NCBI RefSeq assembly: GCF_002094855.1
Contig: NZ_ARYN01000001.1
Span: 186,001-250,000, forward strand
Direction: 5' to 3'
DNA length: 64,000 nucleotides
DNA from: Zunongwangia atlantica 22II14-10F7
Lineage (GTDB): Bacteria; Bacteroidota; Bacteroidia; Flavobacteriales; Flavobacteriaceae
The translations under genes were made by a program, and so were the position numbers. Numbering within the stretch: the stretch's first letter is position 1; each line of letters starts with the position of its first letter. Positions 50,047 to 58,766 of the stretch are shown here, in pieces. Under the pieces are notes generated by a model. The model was not told where the DNA came from. It worked only from the letters and a program-made list of their open reading frames with translations, and ran no database searches.

Positions 50047-51978
50047 ATGCGAATTCTTCTAAAGTGCTTGATGTTTATTATGTTAAGCTTCAATTTATGC
50101 TTTTCTCAAGGCAATGAATCAAAAGTTTTTTATAAGCCACTAATTTATCCACAACCGGCTTCAGTAGAAATAACTCAGGGAGAGTTTTTAATTACTTCTT
50201 CTGTAACGCTTGTGAAATCAAGCGATCTTCCTTCAGAAATTGAGAGTTTAGTGGTGCAGGCATTAAAAAATTCAGGAGTAAAATCTATAAAATCGGCTAC
50301 AGAATTACCAGATAATCTAGATCATACTTTTATCGTACTAGGATTGAATGAGTCTAAAATTATTCAGCAGGCTTTAAAGAAAAGCAATGCCGAGATTGTA
50401 GATAAGAAGGAGTCGTATACGCTATCCGGAGTTTCTATAGGGAGTGGAGAACTTATTACGCTTGCTGGACATGACGAAAATGGATTGTTTTATGCCGGAC
50501 AAACTTTTAGCCAGTTAACAAAACTGGAAGCTGTTCCCAATCTTGTAATTCAGGATTATCCGGCAATGCCAATTCGAGGTACTATCGAAGGTTTTTACGG
50601 TAAGCCCTGGTCGATGCAAAGCAGGCAATCACATTTGGAATTCCTTGGTAGCGTAAAGGCGAATACTTATGTATATAGTCCTAAAGATGATCCTTATGCC
50701 AGAGATCAGTGGCGCGAAGCTTATCCAAAAGAAACCATCGACGAATTAGCGAAACTTGTTGAAGTTGCTCAAAGTAATCATGTGAATTTTGTTTACGCGA
50801 TTTCTCCCGGGCCAACGATTTGTTTTTCAGATCCTACAGATCTTGAATCTCTAAAAAGTAAATTCAAGAATTTATATGCAATAGGTGTTAAGAATTTTTA
50901 TGTGGCCCTGGATGATATTGAATACACGAAATGGAATTGTGATAAAGATGAAGCGTATTACGGCGAATCTGGAAAAAAAGCAGCCGGAATTGCCCAATCT
51001 GAACTTTTAAATAAGTTGCAGGCTATATTGGATGAATTAGATTCAAGTATGAGTCCGTTGATCATGGTGCCAACAGAATATTACGATGCAAAGGAAAGTG
51101 AATATAAAAATGCATTAATTGAGAATTTAGATCCAAAAATCATTATACAATGGACGGGAACAGATGTTGTGCCGCCAAGAATTTCTAATAATGATGCCAG
51201 CCAGGCCACCAAAGCTTTTGGTAGGAAAACTTTATTGTGGGATAATTATCCTGTGAATGATTTTGGACAAACAAAAGGTAGATTGTTAATGGCGCCATAC
51301 CGTTTTAGAGAAGCTGGTTTGTCTAAAGAATTATCGGGGATTTTATCGAATCCTATGAATCAGGAAATGCCAAGTAGGGTGACGGTTACCGGTGTGGCTT
51401 CTTTTGCGTGGAATGATACTGCTTACGATCCAGATATCATTTGGTATAACGCTGCGCGAAACCTGGCAAAAGGCGATATAAAAGTAACTGAAGCTTTATT
51501 GAAGTTTTTTGATACGCAACATTTAGCGCCGACTTTTGGTAGCCAGCCGTGGCAGGAACAGGCGCCGCGTTTAAAAGCTTTACTGGATAAAGTAAAGATC
51601 GAAATAGCTTTTGGTGATGCTGAATCTAGAAAAAATGTGCTGGCTAAACTTATGCATTATGCAACCGAATTTAAAGAGGCTCCGGCACTTATTCGGTCTA
51701 CTGTGGATCCTATTTTTATTGAAGAAACTAAACCCTGGTTGCAGGCAATGGAATTGTGGGGAGAGTCTCTTATGCTTACTACGGAAGGATTAAAAGCAGC
51801 AATGACTGAAAATGCAGAAGCAAATACTTATTTTGAAAAAGCTGATGAATTTGCTAAAAAAGCAGCTGAAATTGAAAGTATTCCCGGAGCTACAAGATTC
51901 GACGGAAAAATAAAAATAGCCGATGGCGTTTTAGATACATTCATAAAAGAAGCGCCAAGCTTAATCTCAGGTTTCTAA
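50047..51978 (+). CDS. GH84 beta-N-acetylglucosaminidase (secreted)
   Basis: 643 residues with a signal peptide (MRILLKCLMFIMLSFNLCFSQ). An N-terminal alpha/beta domain (about 30-165) precedes the GH84 catalytic barrel: AMPIRGTIEGFYGKPWS, NTYVYSPKDDPYARDQWRE, FVYAISPGPTI and the catalytic Asp pair in VALDDIEY (Asp289, Asp290). A C-terminal helical region (about 470-643) follows. GH84 enzymes remove GlcNAc from glycans or proteins by substrate-assisted catalysis. It is likely periplasmic and used for host or algal glycan use. It stands alone, with terminators on both sides. Confidence 0.93.
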   Translation: MRILLKCLMFIMLSFNLCFSQGNESKVFYKPLIYPQPASVEITQGEFLITSSVTLVKSSDLPSEIESLVVQALKNSGVKSIKSATELPDNLDHTFIVLGLNESKIIQQALKKSNAEIVDKKESYTLSGVSIGSGELITLAGHDENGLFYAGQTFSQLTKLEAVPNLVIQDYPAMPIRGTIEGFYGKPWSMQSRQSHLEFLGSVKANTYVYSPKDDPYARDQWREAYPKETIDELAKLVEVAQSNHVNFVYAISPGPTICFSDPTDLESLKSKFKNLYAIGVKNFYVALDDIEYTKWNCDKDEAYYGESGKKAAGIAQSELLNKLQAILDELDSSMSPLIMVPTEYYDAKESEYKNALIENLDPKIIIQWTGTDVVPPRISNNDASQATKAFGRKTLLWDNYPVNDFGQTKGRLLMAPYRFREAGLSKELSGILSNPMNQEMPSRVTVTGVASFAWNDTAYDPDIIWYNAARNLAKGDIKVTEALLKFFDTQHLAPTFGSQPWQEQAPRLKALLDKVKIEIAFGDAESRKNVLAKLMHYATEFKEAPALIRSTVDPIFIEETKPWLQAMELWGESLMLTTEGLKAAMTENAEANTYFEKADEFAKKAAEIESIPGATRFDGKIKIADGVLDTFIKEAPSLISGF

Positions 51979-52003
51979 TTCTGGAAATTTAAAACGAAAA
52001 TTG

Positions 52004-52039
52004 AAAGCCATGCAAAGTTTAGAATTTGTATGGCTTTTT
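52004..52039 (+). terminator. Terminator after the GH84 gene
   Basis: Arms 52004-52016 and 52025-52037 pair over 12 of 13 positions (plus one wobble), loop of eight bases, ending in a T-run. It touches the stop codon of the opposite-strand gene at 52038. Confidence 0.8.
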
Positions 52040-52775
52040 ATCTGGAGTGGAATGAACTGCGAAAGTATCGATCGCCAATCTTCGAGATTCTTCCCATAGC
52101 GTCGTATTCAATATCTAAATCGCCAATTTCTTCTACGCGATTATTTAGGTTATATTCGATATTTTTAGAGCTAGTTTTATCGATTCTTCCTTTTAGATCG
52201 TATTCAATTTTGGTGTTGCCAATCTGGTCTATTTGGTTTTTAAAGTTGTAGGATATCCTCTTATTTCCGATTTTATCTACAAGATTTCTGAAGTTATAAT
52301 CAATTTCTAAGTTTCCTACTTTCTCAATTTTTCCTTGAAAATTATAGGAAATCCCATACTTTCCAATTTTATCGATCTTATTTTTTAAGTTGTATTCAAT
52401 CTTAATATTTCCAAGTTTGCTTATGCGATTTTGAAAATTATAATCGATCGAATAGCCGTTAAAATAACTGATCTCATTATTAAAGTTTAATTCAAAATCA
52501 TTCCAAAGGCTTTTGGGTAAATTTTGCTGAAGTTGAAGATAGCTTCGTTTTTCTTCAAGAACAATTACAGGATCTTCTTCCAATTTTACTCCAATAGGAA
52601 TATCTTCGATAAGATGCAGGTAAGTAATTTTTCCTTCAGTATTAATAATGATGCGGTCTACCTGAATAAAAACGCTTCCATCTAAACCTAAAACCGGCTC
52701 GATAGTTTGAGAAAAAAAATGTCGTGGTGTGACGATAAGGAACAGAAAAAATAGAAAATAGTGATGATATTTCAT
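52038..52775 (-). CDS. Secreted protein of eight 16-residue repeats (unknown)
   Basis: 245 residues with a signal peptide (YFLFFLFLIVTPRHFFSQ) and, from residue 109 to 236, eight consecutive units of exactly 16 residues: for example SIDYNFQNRISKLGNI and KIEYNLKNKIDKIGKY, consensus I-x-YN-x-x-x-x-I-x-KIG-x-x. The pattern is like a beta-solenoid or YD-type repeat. No known family. It is separated from the 5'-nucleotidase gene by a 10-base inverted repeat at 52777-52805. Likely exported and structural. Confidence 0.75.
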   Translation of the reverse strand: MKYHHYFLFFLFLIVTPRHFFSQTIEPVLGLDGSVFIQVDRIIINTEGKITYLHLIEDIPIGVKLEEDPVIVLEEKRSYLQLQQNLPKSLWNDFELNFNNEISYFNGYSIDYNFQNRISKLGNIKIEYNLKNKIDKIGKYGISYNFQGKIEKVGNLEIDYNFRNLVDKIGNKRISYNFKNQIDQIGNTKIEYDLKGRIDKTSSKNIEYNLNNRVEEIGDLDIEYDAMGRISKIGDRYFRSSFHSR

Positions 52776-52827
52776 GTTCGCTTTTTGATTGGTTTAAAAA
52801 GCGAATACAAAATGCATGCCTGTTTTT

Positions 52828-53733
52828 TTATATTTCTACACTTTTACCATTACCGGTAATAGCTTTGCTTCCGTTTAAGTAAAAATCAACACGGCCAAGG
52901 TAAAGTCCGTAGCAACCAACCTGGTTAATCATCACATTTTTATCGGCTTTGTTTTTTACGATTGTTGGCTCATCTAAAAAAGTATGCGTATGGCCACCAA
53001 TAATAAGGTCGATATTCTCGGTTTTTGAGGCTAATTTATGATCATCTACTTTTTCGCTGTCATATTTATACCCTAAATGCGAAAGGCAAATTACCAGATC
53101 ACAGTTTTCTTCGTTTTTTAAGGTGTTGCTCATATCTGTCGCCATTTCGATAGGATCAAGATATTTTGTTTCCTTATAAAGTTTATCGTTTACCAAACCT
53201 TTAAGTTCAATTCCAACACCAAAAACGCCAATTCTAACTCCGTTTTTCGTAAAAACTTTGTAAGACTTGGTGTGGCCGTCCATAATGGTATTGCTGAAAT
53301 CGTAATTCGAAATTAAAAAATCGAAATCGGCATGAGGAAGTTGTGCGTACAAACCATCAATTCCGTTATCAAAATCATGATTTCCTAAAGTTGAAGCATC
53401 ATACTTTAGTTTACTCATTAATTTAAATTCTAATTCGCCGCCGTAAAAATTAAAATAAGGTGTACCCTGAAAAATATCTCCAGCATCTAACAAAAGCGTG
53501 TTAGGATTTTCTTTTCTAATCTTTTCTATAAGTACGGCTCTTTTGGCAACGCCGCCCATATTTGGATTACGGTGGTGATCTGGCCCAAAAGCTTCGATAT
53601 GGCTGTGCACATCGTTTGTGTGCAAAATGGTAATATGTTTAGGAGCTTCAGAAAAACTAAGCGAAGATAATCCGCCTAATCCTACAAATGCTGAAGCTGC
53701 TGATGTTTGCTGAATAAAATTTCTTCTTTTCAT
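52828..53733 (-). CDS. 5'-nucleotidase, metallophosphatase half (Tat-type signal)
   Basis: 301 residues. The signal has MKRRNFIQQTSAASAF, a twin-Arg type start. The calcineurin-like domain shows ILHTNDVHSHIE (metal-binding Asp and His), LLLDAGDIFQGTP, TLGNHDFDNGIDGL and LIIGGHTHTFLD, the four conserved blocks of the UshA N-terminal domain. The C-terminal substrate domain is missing, but is encoded by the next gene upstream (53785-54549), so the two make a split 5'-nucleotidase. It hydrolyses nucleotides in the periplasm. Confidence 0.92.
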   Translation of the reverse strand: MKRRNFIQQTSAASAFVGLGGLSSLSFSEAPKHITILHTNDVHSHIEAFGPDHHRNPNMGGVAKRAVLIEKIRKENPNTLLLDAGDIFQGTPYFNFYGGELEFKLMSKLKYDASTLGNHDFDNGIDGLYAQLPHADFDFLISNYDFSNTIMDGHTKSYKVFTKNGVRIGVFGVGIELKGLVNDKLYKETKYLDPIEMATDMSNTLKNEENCDLVICLSHLGYKYDSEKVDDHKLASKTENIDLIIGGHTHTFLDEPTIVKNKADKNVMINQVGCYGLYLGRVDFYLNGSKAITGNGKSVEI

Positions 53734-53784
53734 GGGGAATCAATTCAGGTTAAGAGTTTGCTAGTAATCCTCAATGAGGCTAAG

Positions 53785-54549
53785 CTATTCTTTAATAAAT
53801 CTGTCGTCTTGTTTTGCTTTTATCGTGTCGATCTTATGGAAATAATCGATAATCGCATTTCTAAGTTTATAATCGATATCATATAAATTAACCGGATCGC
53901 TAAAAAAGTACATGCTATCGCCGCCCTGCTGTAAATAATCTGATGTCGCTACAAAATAATTCTGCTCTGGATTTATCGATTTTCCGTTTACGCTGGCGCT
54001 GGTTATCTTAAAATCTTTATCCATTTTTATGTTGATACCACTAACCGGGTGTGCCGATTTTCCTTTTTCAAGATAAGTAAGCAGTTCCATTACTTTTTCT
54101 CCGCTTAATTCAGTCACCACGATTTGATTTTCAAAAGGCATCATGTTGTAAGCATCGCGAGTGGTAATTGCGCCTTTATTTAATTCAGCTCTAATTCCGC
54201 CGTAATTAAGCAACACAAAATCTATAGAATTTCCGGTGCGACTTTTAAAAATAGGATTAGCCTGTTCCATCACAATATCGGCCATTAAATTACCAATTCC
54301 GGTATTCATTCCTTTTTCGCCTTTGCTTAAAACGCTTGGATTGTAGGCCAAAGTGCTATCCAATGTTTTGTTTAGGTGTTCTTTAAAAGGAGCGATAAAT
54401 TCTTCAATTTCAGGATCGCCGGTAATCGTACTGTCTATTGGGATTTCTTTGCCCTCAATAGTTTTTTGGGAAACTTCTGAATCAAATTTGCAGGAAATAA
54501 GACTTAAAAAGCAAAAGATGAGGGGAATCTGTTTAATAACTTTTTTCAT
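53785..54549 (-). CDS. 5'-nucleotidase C-terminal domain lipoprotein
   Basis: 254 residues with a lipobox signal (KKVIKQIPLIFCFLSLISC, acylated Cys). The rest is the 5'-nucleotidase C-terminal domain: TGIGNLMADIVMEQA, VLLNYGGIRAEL, DAYNMMPFENQIVVTEL and NYFVATSDYLQQGGDSM, which bind the nucleoside. Together with the neighbour it makes a complete enzyme; the gene is 51 bases upstream of the metallophosphatase. It is anchored on the membrane. Confidence 0.92.
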   Translation of the reverse strand: MKKVIKQIPLIFCFLSLISCKFDSEVSQKTIEGKEIPIDSTITGDPEIEEFIAPFKEHLNKTLDSTLAYNPSVLSKGEKGMNTGIGNLMADIVMEQANPIFKSRTGNSIDFVLLNYGGIRAELNKGAITTRDAYNMMPFENQIVVTELSGEKVMELLTYLEKGKSAHPVSGINIKMDKDFKITSASVNGKSINPEQNYFVATSDYLQQGGDSMYFFSDPVNLYDIDYKLRNAIIDYFHKIDTIKAKQDDRFIKE

Positions 54550-54567
54550 AGTAACTTAATTGCGTGG

Positions 54568-54575
54568 CAAAGGTA
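54568..54575 (-). promoter_or_regulatory. -7 box of the split 5'-nucleotidase operon
   Basis: Plus-strand CAAAGGTA is TACCTTTG on the minus strand, an exact TAnnTTTG. It is 18 bases upstream of the start codon, so the leader is about a dozen bases. No -33 TTG is clearly spaced. Confidence 0.55.
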
Positions 54576-54717
54576 CGTAGATTACAAACGTAGGCGCCAT
54601 TTCTTCAGAAGAAATTAAAGTAAAGCCAATATTGTGTAATTATTGTAACAAAAAAAACAAACCTGTTAAATATGAAAACTCAGCTTAAGATTGAAGGCTT
54701 CTCGCTAGGAAAATTTT

Positions 54718-55266
54718 ATGAGAAATTATTTACATTTGCTGGCCAATATCACCGCAGTGTTTAAGAATTTTAAATATTTTTTAGCTGAAAAGAAGCTTTC
54801 GAAACAAGATTCGGAAGTTATTGCTGAAAAAAATGAGAAATTTATCACGAAAGTGGGCTTGGTAACTACCGCTGAAGCTTTCGAAGAGGTAAAGCCACTT
54901 TTACAACTTCAGCAGCAGTTAAAAATTGCGAAAAGCGATTTTAAAGTTCTTGTTTGTACTGCAAAACCAGCTTCTGTAGAAGATGAGCGAGCGATTTTCT
55001 TTGCTCCTTCAGAAATAAAAGCGGACGGAAATATCCAAAATGAAGATGTAAAGGATTTTCTTAAGTCGAAATTCGATGTTTTTATCTCTTTTTCTAAAAA
55101 CGATAACAAACTAAAAAATCTGGTCTTTAAATGTGTAAAATCAGCTTTAAAGGTCGATCATAAAAAAGAAAGTCCATTTGCAGATCTTACGGTCGAGACA
55201 GAAGATGTTGCATTGTACCAACAGGAAATCCTGAAATACTTAAAAATACTAAAACAAATACGATAA
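54718..55266 (+). CDS. DUF6913-like protein upstream of dapA
   Basis: 182 residues, basic N-terminus, then an alpha/beta region with VGLVTTAEAFEEVKPLL, VLVCTAK and DVFISFSKNDNKLKNLVFKCV. I recognise the family as DUF6913, small proteins found directly before dapA in flavobacteria; the function is unknown. The stop adjoins the dapA start (TAAATG), so translation is linked. The start chosen is the first ATG after the in-frame TAG at 54706. Confidence 0.7.
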   Translation: MRNYLHLLANITAVFKNFKYFLAEKKLSKQDSEVIAEKNEKFITKVGLVTTAEAFEEVKPLLQLQQQLKIAKSDFKVLVCTAKPASVEDERAIFFAPSEIKADGNIQNEDVKDFLKSKFDVFISFSKNDNKLKNLVFKCVKSALKVDHKKESPFADLTVETEDVALYQQEILKYLKILKQIR

Positions 55267-56157
55267 ATGAGCGCGTTTGTAGGCACGGGAGTAGCTTTGG
55301 TAACTCCGTTTAAAAATGATCTAAGCATAGATTTTGAAGCTTTAGAGCGATTGGTAGAAGACCAGATTGCTAATGGTATCGATTATCTTGTGGTTTTAGG
55401 AACTACAGGAGAATATTCTACGCTTAATAAACAGGAGAAGGAGCAGGTGATCGATTGTATCGTAAAGACAAACAGTAATCGTCTTCCTTTGGTTTTAGGA
55501 ATAGGAGGTAATAATACCATGGCTGTTGTAGAGCAGTTAAAAACTACAGATCTTTCAGCTTTTCAGGCAGTATTATCGGTTTCTCCTTACTATAATAAAC
55601 CATCTCAGGAAGGAATCTTTCAGCATTTTAAACTGGTAGCAGAAGCTTCACCGCTTCCTATCATTTTATACAATGTGCCTGGTAGAACAAGTTCTAATAT
55701 TTTGCCAGAAACTATTGCCAGGATTGCGAATGAATGTGATAATGTAATTGGAGTAAAAGAAGCCGCCGGAGATATTGTGCAGGCCATGAAATTAATTAGC
55801 CTTGTACCTAAAGATTTTAAGGTGATCTCTGGTGACGATATGATTACCTTACCAATGACGCTTGCTGGTGGAGCTGGAGTAATTTCTGTAATTGGACAGG
55901 GATTTCCGGCAGAATTTTCACAAATGGTGAAATTGGGATTAGAAGGTAATGCCAAAGAAGCTTATCAATTACATTATAGAATAGCACCTTCTATAGATCT
56001 TATTTTTGCTGAAGGAAATCCGGTAGGAATTAAATCTTTATTAGAGAAAAAAGGAATCTGTTCTAAGAATGTGAGACTTCCATTAGTTAATGCTTCGGAA
56101 GGATTACAAGCTAAGATTGGAGATTTTGTACATAATTTGCAAGCTGAAGTAGTTTAA
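55267..56157 (+). CDS. dapA: 4-hydroxy-tetrahydrodipicolinate synthase
   Basis: 296 residues with the DapA TIM barrel that condenses pyruvate and aspartate semialdehyde in lysine and peptidoglycan synthesis. Motifs: [36 protein letters not shown] (substrate Thr pair), the catalytic Tyr in [21 protein letters not shown] with Arg, Lys in [10 protein letters not shown] (Schiff-base Lys) and [10 protein letters not shown]. Intact and of normal length. A terminator follows at 56193-56216. Confidence 0.97.
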   Translation: MSAFVGTGVALVTPFKNDLSIDFEALERLVEDQIANGIDYLVVLGTTGEYSTLNKQEKEQVIDCIVKTNSNRLPLVLGIGGNNTMAVVEQLKTTDLSAFQAVLSVSPYYNKPSQEGIFQHFKLVAEASPLPIILYNVPGRTSSNILPETIARIANECDNVIGVKEAAGDIVQAMKLISLVPKDFKVISGDDMITLPMTLAGGAGVISVIGQGFPAEFSQMVKLGLEGNAKEAYQLHYRIAPSIDLIFAEGNPVGIKSLLEKKGICSKNVRLPLVNASEGLQAKIGDFVHNLQAEVV

Positions 56158-56192
56158 AGGCAACTTCAGATTTTAAAATTTTGATTAGTAAG

Positions 56193-56216
56193 AGCTGCTT
56201 TTGGGCAGCTTTTTTA
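56193..56216 (+). terminator. Terminator after dapA
   Basis: AGCTGC (56193-56198) pairs with GCAGCT (56205-56210) over a six-base loop and is followed by a run of T to 56215. It separates dapA from the bamD cluster. Confidence 0.85.
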
Positions 56217-56336
56217 CATTTAAAAAGGATAATTTTTTTTCCGAAGAAAAATAAACCTCGCTTAGGTATAATAAATAAAGGCTTTTACAGTTATTCTTGT
56301 ACGAGCGGAAAGTTTTTTTTATAATTCCAAAAACTG

Positions 56337-56344
56337 TACTTTTG
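56337..56344 (+). promoter_or_regulatory. -7 box of the bamD operon
   Basis: TACTTTTG matches TAnnTTTG exactly. It ends only four bases before the ATG at 56349, so transcription would begin at or after that codon; this favours the later ATG at 56361 or 56364 as the true start. No -33 partner was found. Confidence 0.5.
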
Positions 56345-56363
56345 CAAGATGTTTTTACAAATG

Positions 56364-57194
56364 ATGAAAAAAGGATTACTATTATTAGGTTTACTTTTTG
56401 TACTTCAGTCGTGTGGTGACTACCAAAAGGTTTTAAAAAGCGAAAATGCAGGTGAGAAATACACCTTTGCAGAAAACCTTTACAACGAAGCTAAAGCTGA
56501 AGATAGTAACCGAAAATATAGAAAAGCGATTCGTCTTTTCGAACAAATTTTACCGCAGTATCGTGGTAAGCCTCAGGGAGAAAAACTAAGTTATCTTTTT
56601 GCTGATGCTTATTATCAGGTAGGGGATTATTATTTATCTAGTTTTGAGTTTGAGCGTTTTGTACAATCGTATCCAAATAGTGATAAAGTAGAGGAAGCTT
56701 CTTTTAAATCGGCTAAAAGTTATTTTGAAGAATCACCTCGTTTCGATTTAGATCAAACAGATACTAACAAAGCGGTTGAAGCTTTACAGAGCTACCTTAA
56801 TAGATATCCTGAGGGAGAATATGCAGAGGAAGCAAACTTAATGGCAACAGAGCTTCGATTAAAATTAGAGAAAAAAGCGTTTGAAATTGCGAAGCAATAT
56901 TGGAGAATTGGAGGGAACTATCGTGAAGGGAACTTTACGGCAGCAATTACTTCTTTCAACAATTTTATAGCAGATTATCCAGGTACACCGTATCGCGAAG
57001 AAGCGTTTTACCTAAGATTTGATGCTGCTTATTCTTATGCAATAAACAGTTATAGAAACTTAATGCAAGAACGTTTACAAGAGGCACAGGAATACTATCA
57101 GGCATACAAGAAAAGTTACCCTGAGGGTGAATATATTGCCAATGTAGACGAAGCATACGAAGATATACAAGCAAGGTTGAAAACTTTTAATTAG
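56364..57194 (+). CDS. bamD: Outer-membrane protein assembly factor BamD
   Basis: 276 residues from the ATG chosen. A lipoprotein signal (MKKGLLLLGLLFVLQSCGDY; Cys acylated) is followed by tetratricopeptide-type helix pairs (KYTFAENLYNEAKAEDSNRKY, YYLSSFEFERFVQSYPNSD, and ...FIADYPGTPYREEAFY), as in the BAM complex partner BamD. An ATG at 56349 would add five residues (MFLQM) but lies at the predicted transcription start. It begins the rpoZ-coaBC-recN series. Confidence 0.92.
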   Translation: MKKGLLLLGLLFVLQSCGDYQKVLKSENAGEKYTFAENLYNEAKAEDSNRKYRKAIRLFEQILPQYRGKPQGEKLSYLFADAYYQVGDYYLSSFEFERFVQSYPNSDKVEEASFKSAKSYFEESPRFDLDQTDTNKAVEALQSYLNRYPEGEYAEEANLMATELRLKLEKKAFEIAKQYWRIGGNYREGNFTAAITSFNNFIADYPGTPYREEAFYLRFDAAYSYAINSYRNLMQERLQEAQEYYQAYKKSYPEGEYIANVDEAYEDIQARLKTFN

Positions 57195-57204
57195 TTTAAG
57201 GAAA

Positions 57205-57537
57205 ATGGATATTAAAAAAACTGAAGCAGCGGTTAACACGATTACACTCGATAAGAACCAGATTGATGCGCCTACAGATAATATTTACGAGGCAATTTCA
57301 ATTATCGCTAAGAGAGCTAACCAGATCAATACAGAGATCAAAAAAGAGTTACTTGAAAAGCTAGACGAGTTTGCTACTTATAATGACAGTTTAGATGAAA
57401 TCTTTGAAAACAAGGAACAAATCGAAGTTTCTAAGTTTTACGAAAGATTACCTAAACCACATGCACTTGCAGTAGAAGAGTGGTTAAGCGATAAGATCTA
57501 TTATCGTAACACCAAAGAATCTGAAGATTCAATCTAA
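57205..57537 (+). CDS. rpoZ: RNA polymerase omega subunit (RpoZ)
   Basis: 110 residues with the omega pattern: NIYEAISIIAKRANQINTEIKKELLEKLDEF, near residue 25 to 55, and a C-terminal acidic helix. Bacteroidetes omega is longer than that of E. coli (91). It promotes assembly of the RNA polymerase. It follows bamD by ten bases and precedes coaBC by 26, as in other flavobacteria. Confidence 0.93.
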   Translation: MDIKKTEAAVNTITLDKNQIDAPTDNIYEAISIIAKRANQINTEIKKELLEKLDEFATYNDSLDEIFENKEQIEVSKFYERLPKPHALAVEEWLSDKIYYRNTKESEDSI

Positions 57538-57563
57538 AAAGATTTAAATAGATTCTAAAGCAT

Positions 57564-58766
57564 ATGTCTGTACTACGAGGCAAAAAAATACTTTTGGGTA
57601 TTACCGGCGGTATTGCTGCCTATAAAACCGCCTCGTTAGTTCGACTTTTTATTAAAGCCGGCGCTGAAGTCCGTGTGGTGATGACGCCGGCTGCAAAAGA
57701 TTTTATTACTCCGCTTACTCTTTCTACCTTGTCCAAAAACGAAGTATATTCTTCTTTTACAGAAGATGAAAACGAAGTTTGGAACAATCATGTAGAACTT
57801 GGCTTATGGGCAGATCTTATGCTTATAGCCCCGGCAACTGCCAATACACTTTCTAAAATGGCAACCGGTAATAGTGATAATTTTTTACTGGCAACTTATG
57901 TTTCGGCTAAATGCCCGGTTTACTTTGCACCGGCGATGGATTTGGATATGTACAAGCATCCTTCCACAAAAAACAGTTTTGAAACTTTAAAAAATTACGG
58001 GAATTATATGATTCCTGCCGGGACGGGAGAACTTGCCAGTGGCTTAAGTGGCGAAGGCAGAATGGCCGAGCCCGAAGAAATTTTTCAGTTTTTAGAAGAT
58101 CATTTAACTGCATCGCTTCCGTTAAAAGGAAAACATGTTATGATTACTGCAGGGCCAACTTACGAAGCTATAGATCCTGTGCGTTTTATTGGTAATCATA
58201 GCAGTGGTAAAATGGGATATGAAATTGCTAGAGTAGCTGCAAATCTAGGGGCACAGGTTACTTTAATTTCTGGTCCTACTCATTTACAAATTTCAGAAGA
58301 TCATATAAATCTTATCAAAGTGGTGAGCGCGCAAAATATGTACGATGCAGCCATGGCAAATTTTGAAGCGGCAGATGTGGTAATCGCAGCTGCAGCAGTA
58401 GCAGATTATAAGCCAGAAAGTGTAGCCGATCAAAAAATTAAGAAGGCAGAAGAGACTTTAACAATACGACTTACTAAAAATCAGGATATTTTGCGTTCTT
58501 TAGGAGAACGCAAGCAGCATCAAAAATTAATTGGTTTTGCATTAGAAACCAATAATGAGCTGGAAAATGCAAAAGCAAAGCTTAAAAAGAAAAATTTAGA
58601 CTTTGTAGTTTTAAATTCCCTTCAGGATAAAGGAGCAGGGTTTCAAAGCGAGACCAATAAAGTAAGTTTTGTTTTTCAGGACGAAGTAAAAAGTTTTGGT
58701 TTAAAGCCAAAATCTGAAGTAGCAAAAGATATCCTTAACGAAATAATTAGTCTGTTTGATGAATAA
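57564..58766 (+). CDS. coaBC: Bifunctional phosphopantothenoylcysteine decarboxylase/synthetase
   Basis: 400 residues. The CoaC half (about 1-185) is a flavoprotein with ILLGITGGIAAYKTASLVR, the catalytic His in NNHVELGLWADL, and PAMDLDMYKHPS. The CoaB half (190-400) has VMITAGPTYEAIDPVRFIGNHSSGKMGYEIA and VVIAAAAVADYKP and KLIGFALETNNE. Together they make 4'-phosphopantetheine for CoA. The stop overlaps the next start (ATGAATAA). Confidence 0.96.
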   Translation: MSVLRGKKILLGITGGIAAYKTASLVRLFIKAGAEVRVVMTPAAKDFITPLTLSTLSKNEVYSSFTEDENEVWNNHVELGLWADLMLIAPATANTLSKMATGNSDNFLLATYVSAKCPVYFAPAMDLDMYKHPSTKNSFETLKNYGNYMIPAGTGELASGLSGEGRMAEPEEIFQFLEDHLTASLPLKGKHVMITAGPTYEAIDPVRFIGNHSSGKMGYEIARVAANLGAQVTLISGPTHLQISEDHINLIKVVSAQNMYDAAMANFEAADVVIAAAAVADYKPESVADQKIKKAEETLTIRLTKNQDILRSLGERKQHQKLIGFALETNNELENAKAKLKKKNLDFVVLNSLQDKGAGFQSETNKVSFVFQDEVKSFGLKPKSEVAKDILNEIISLFDE

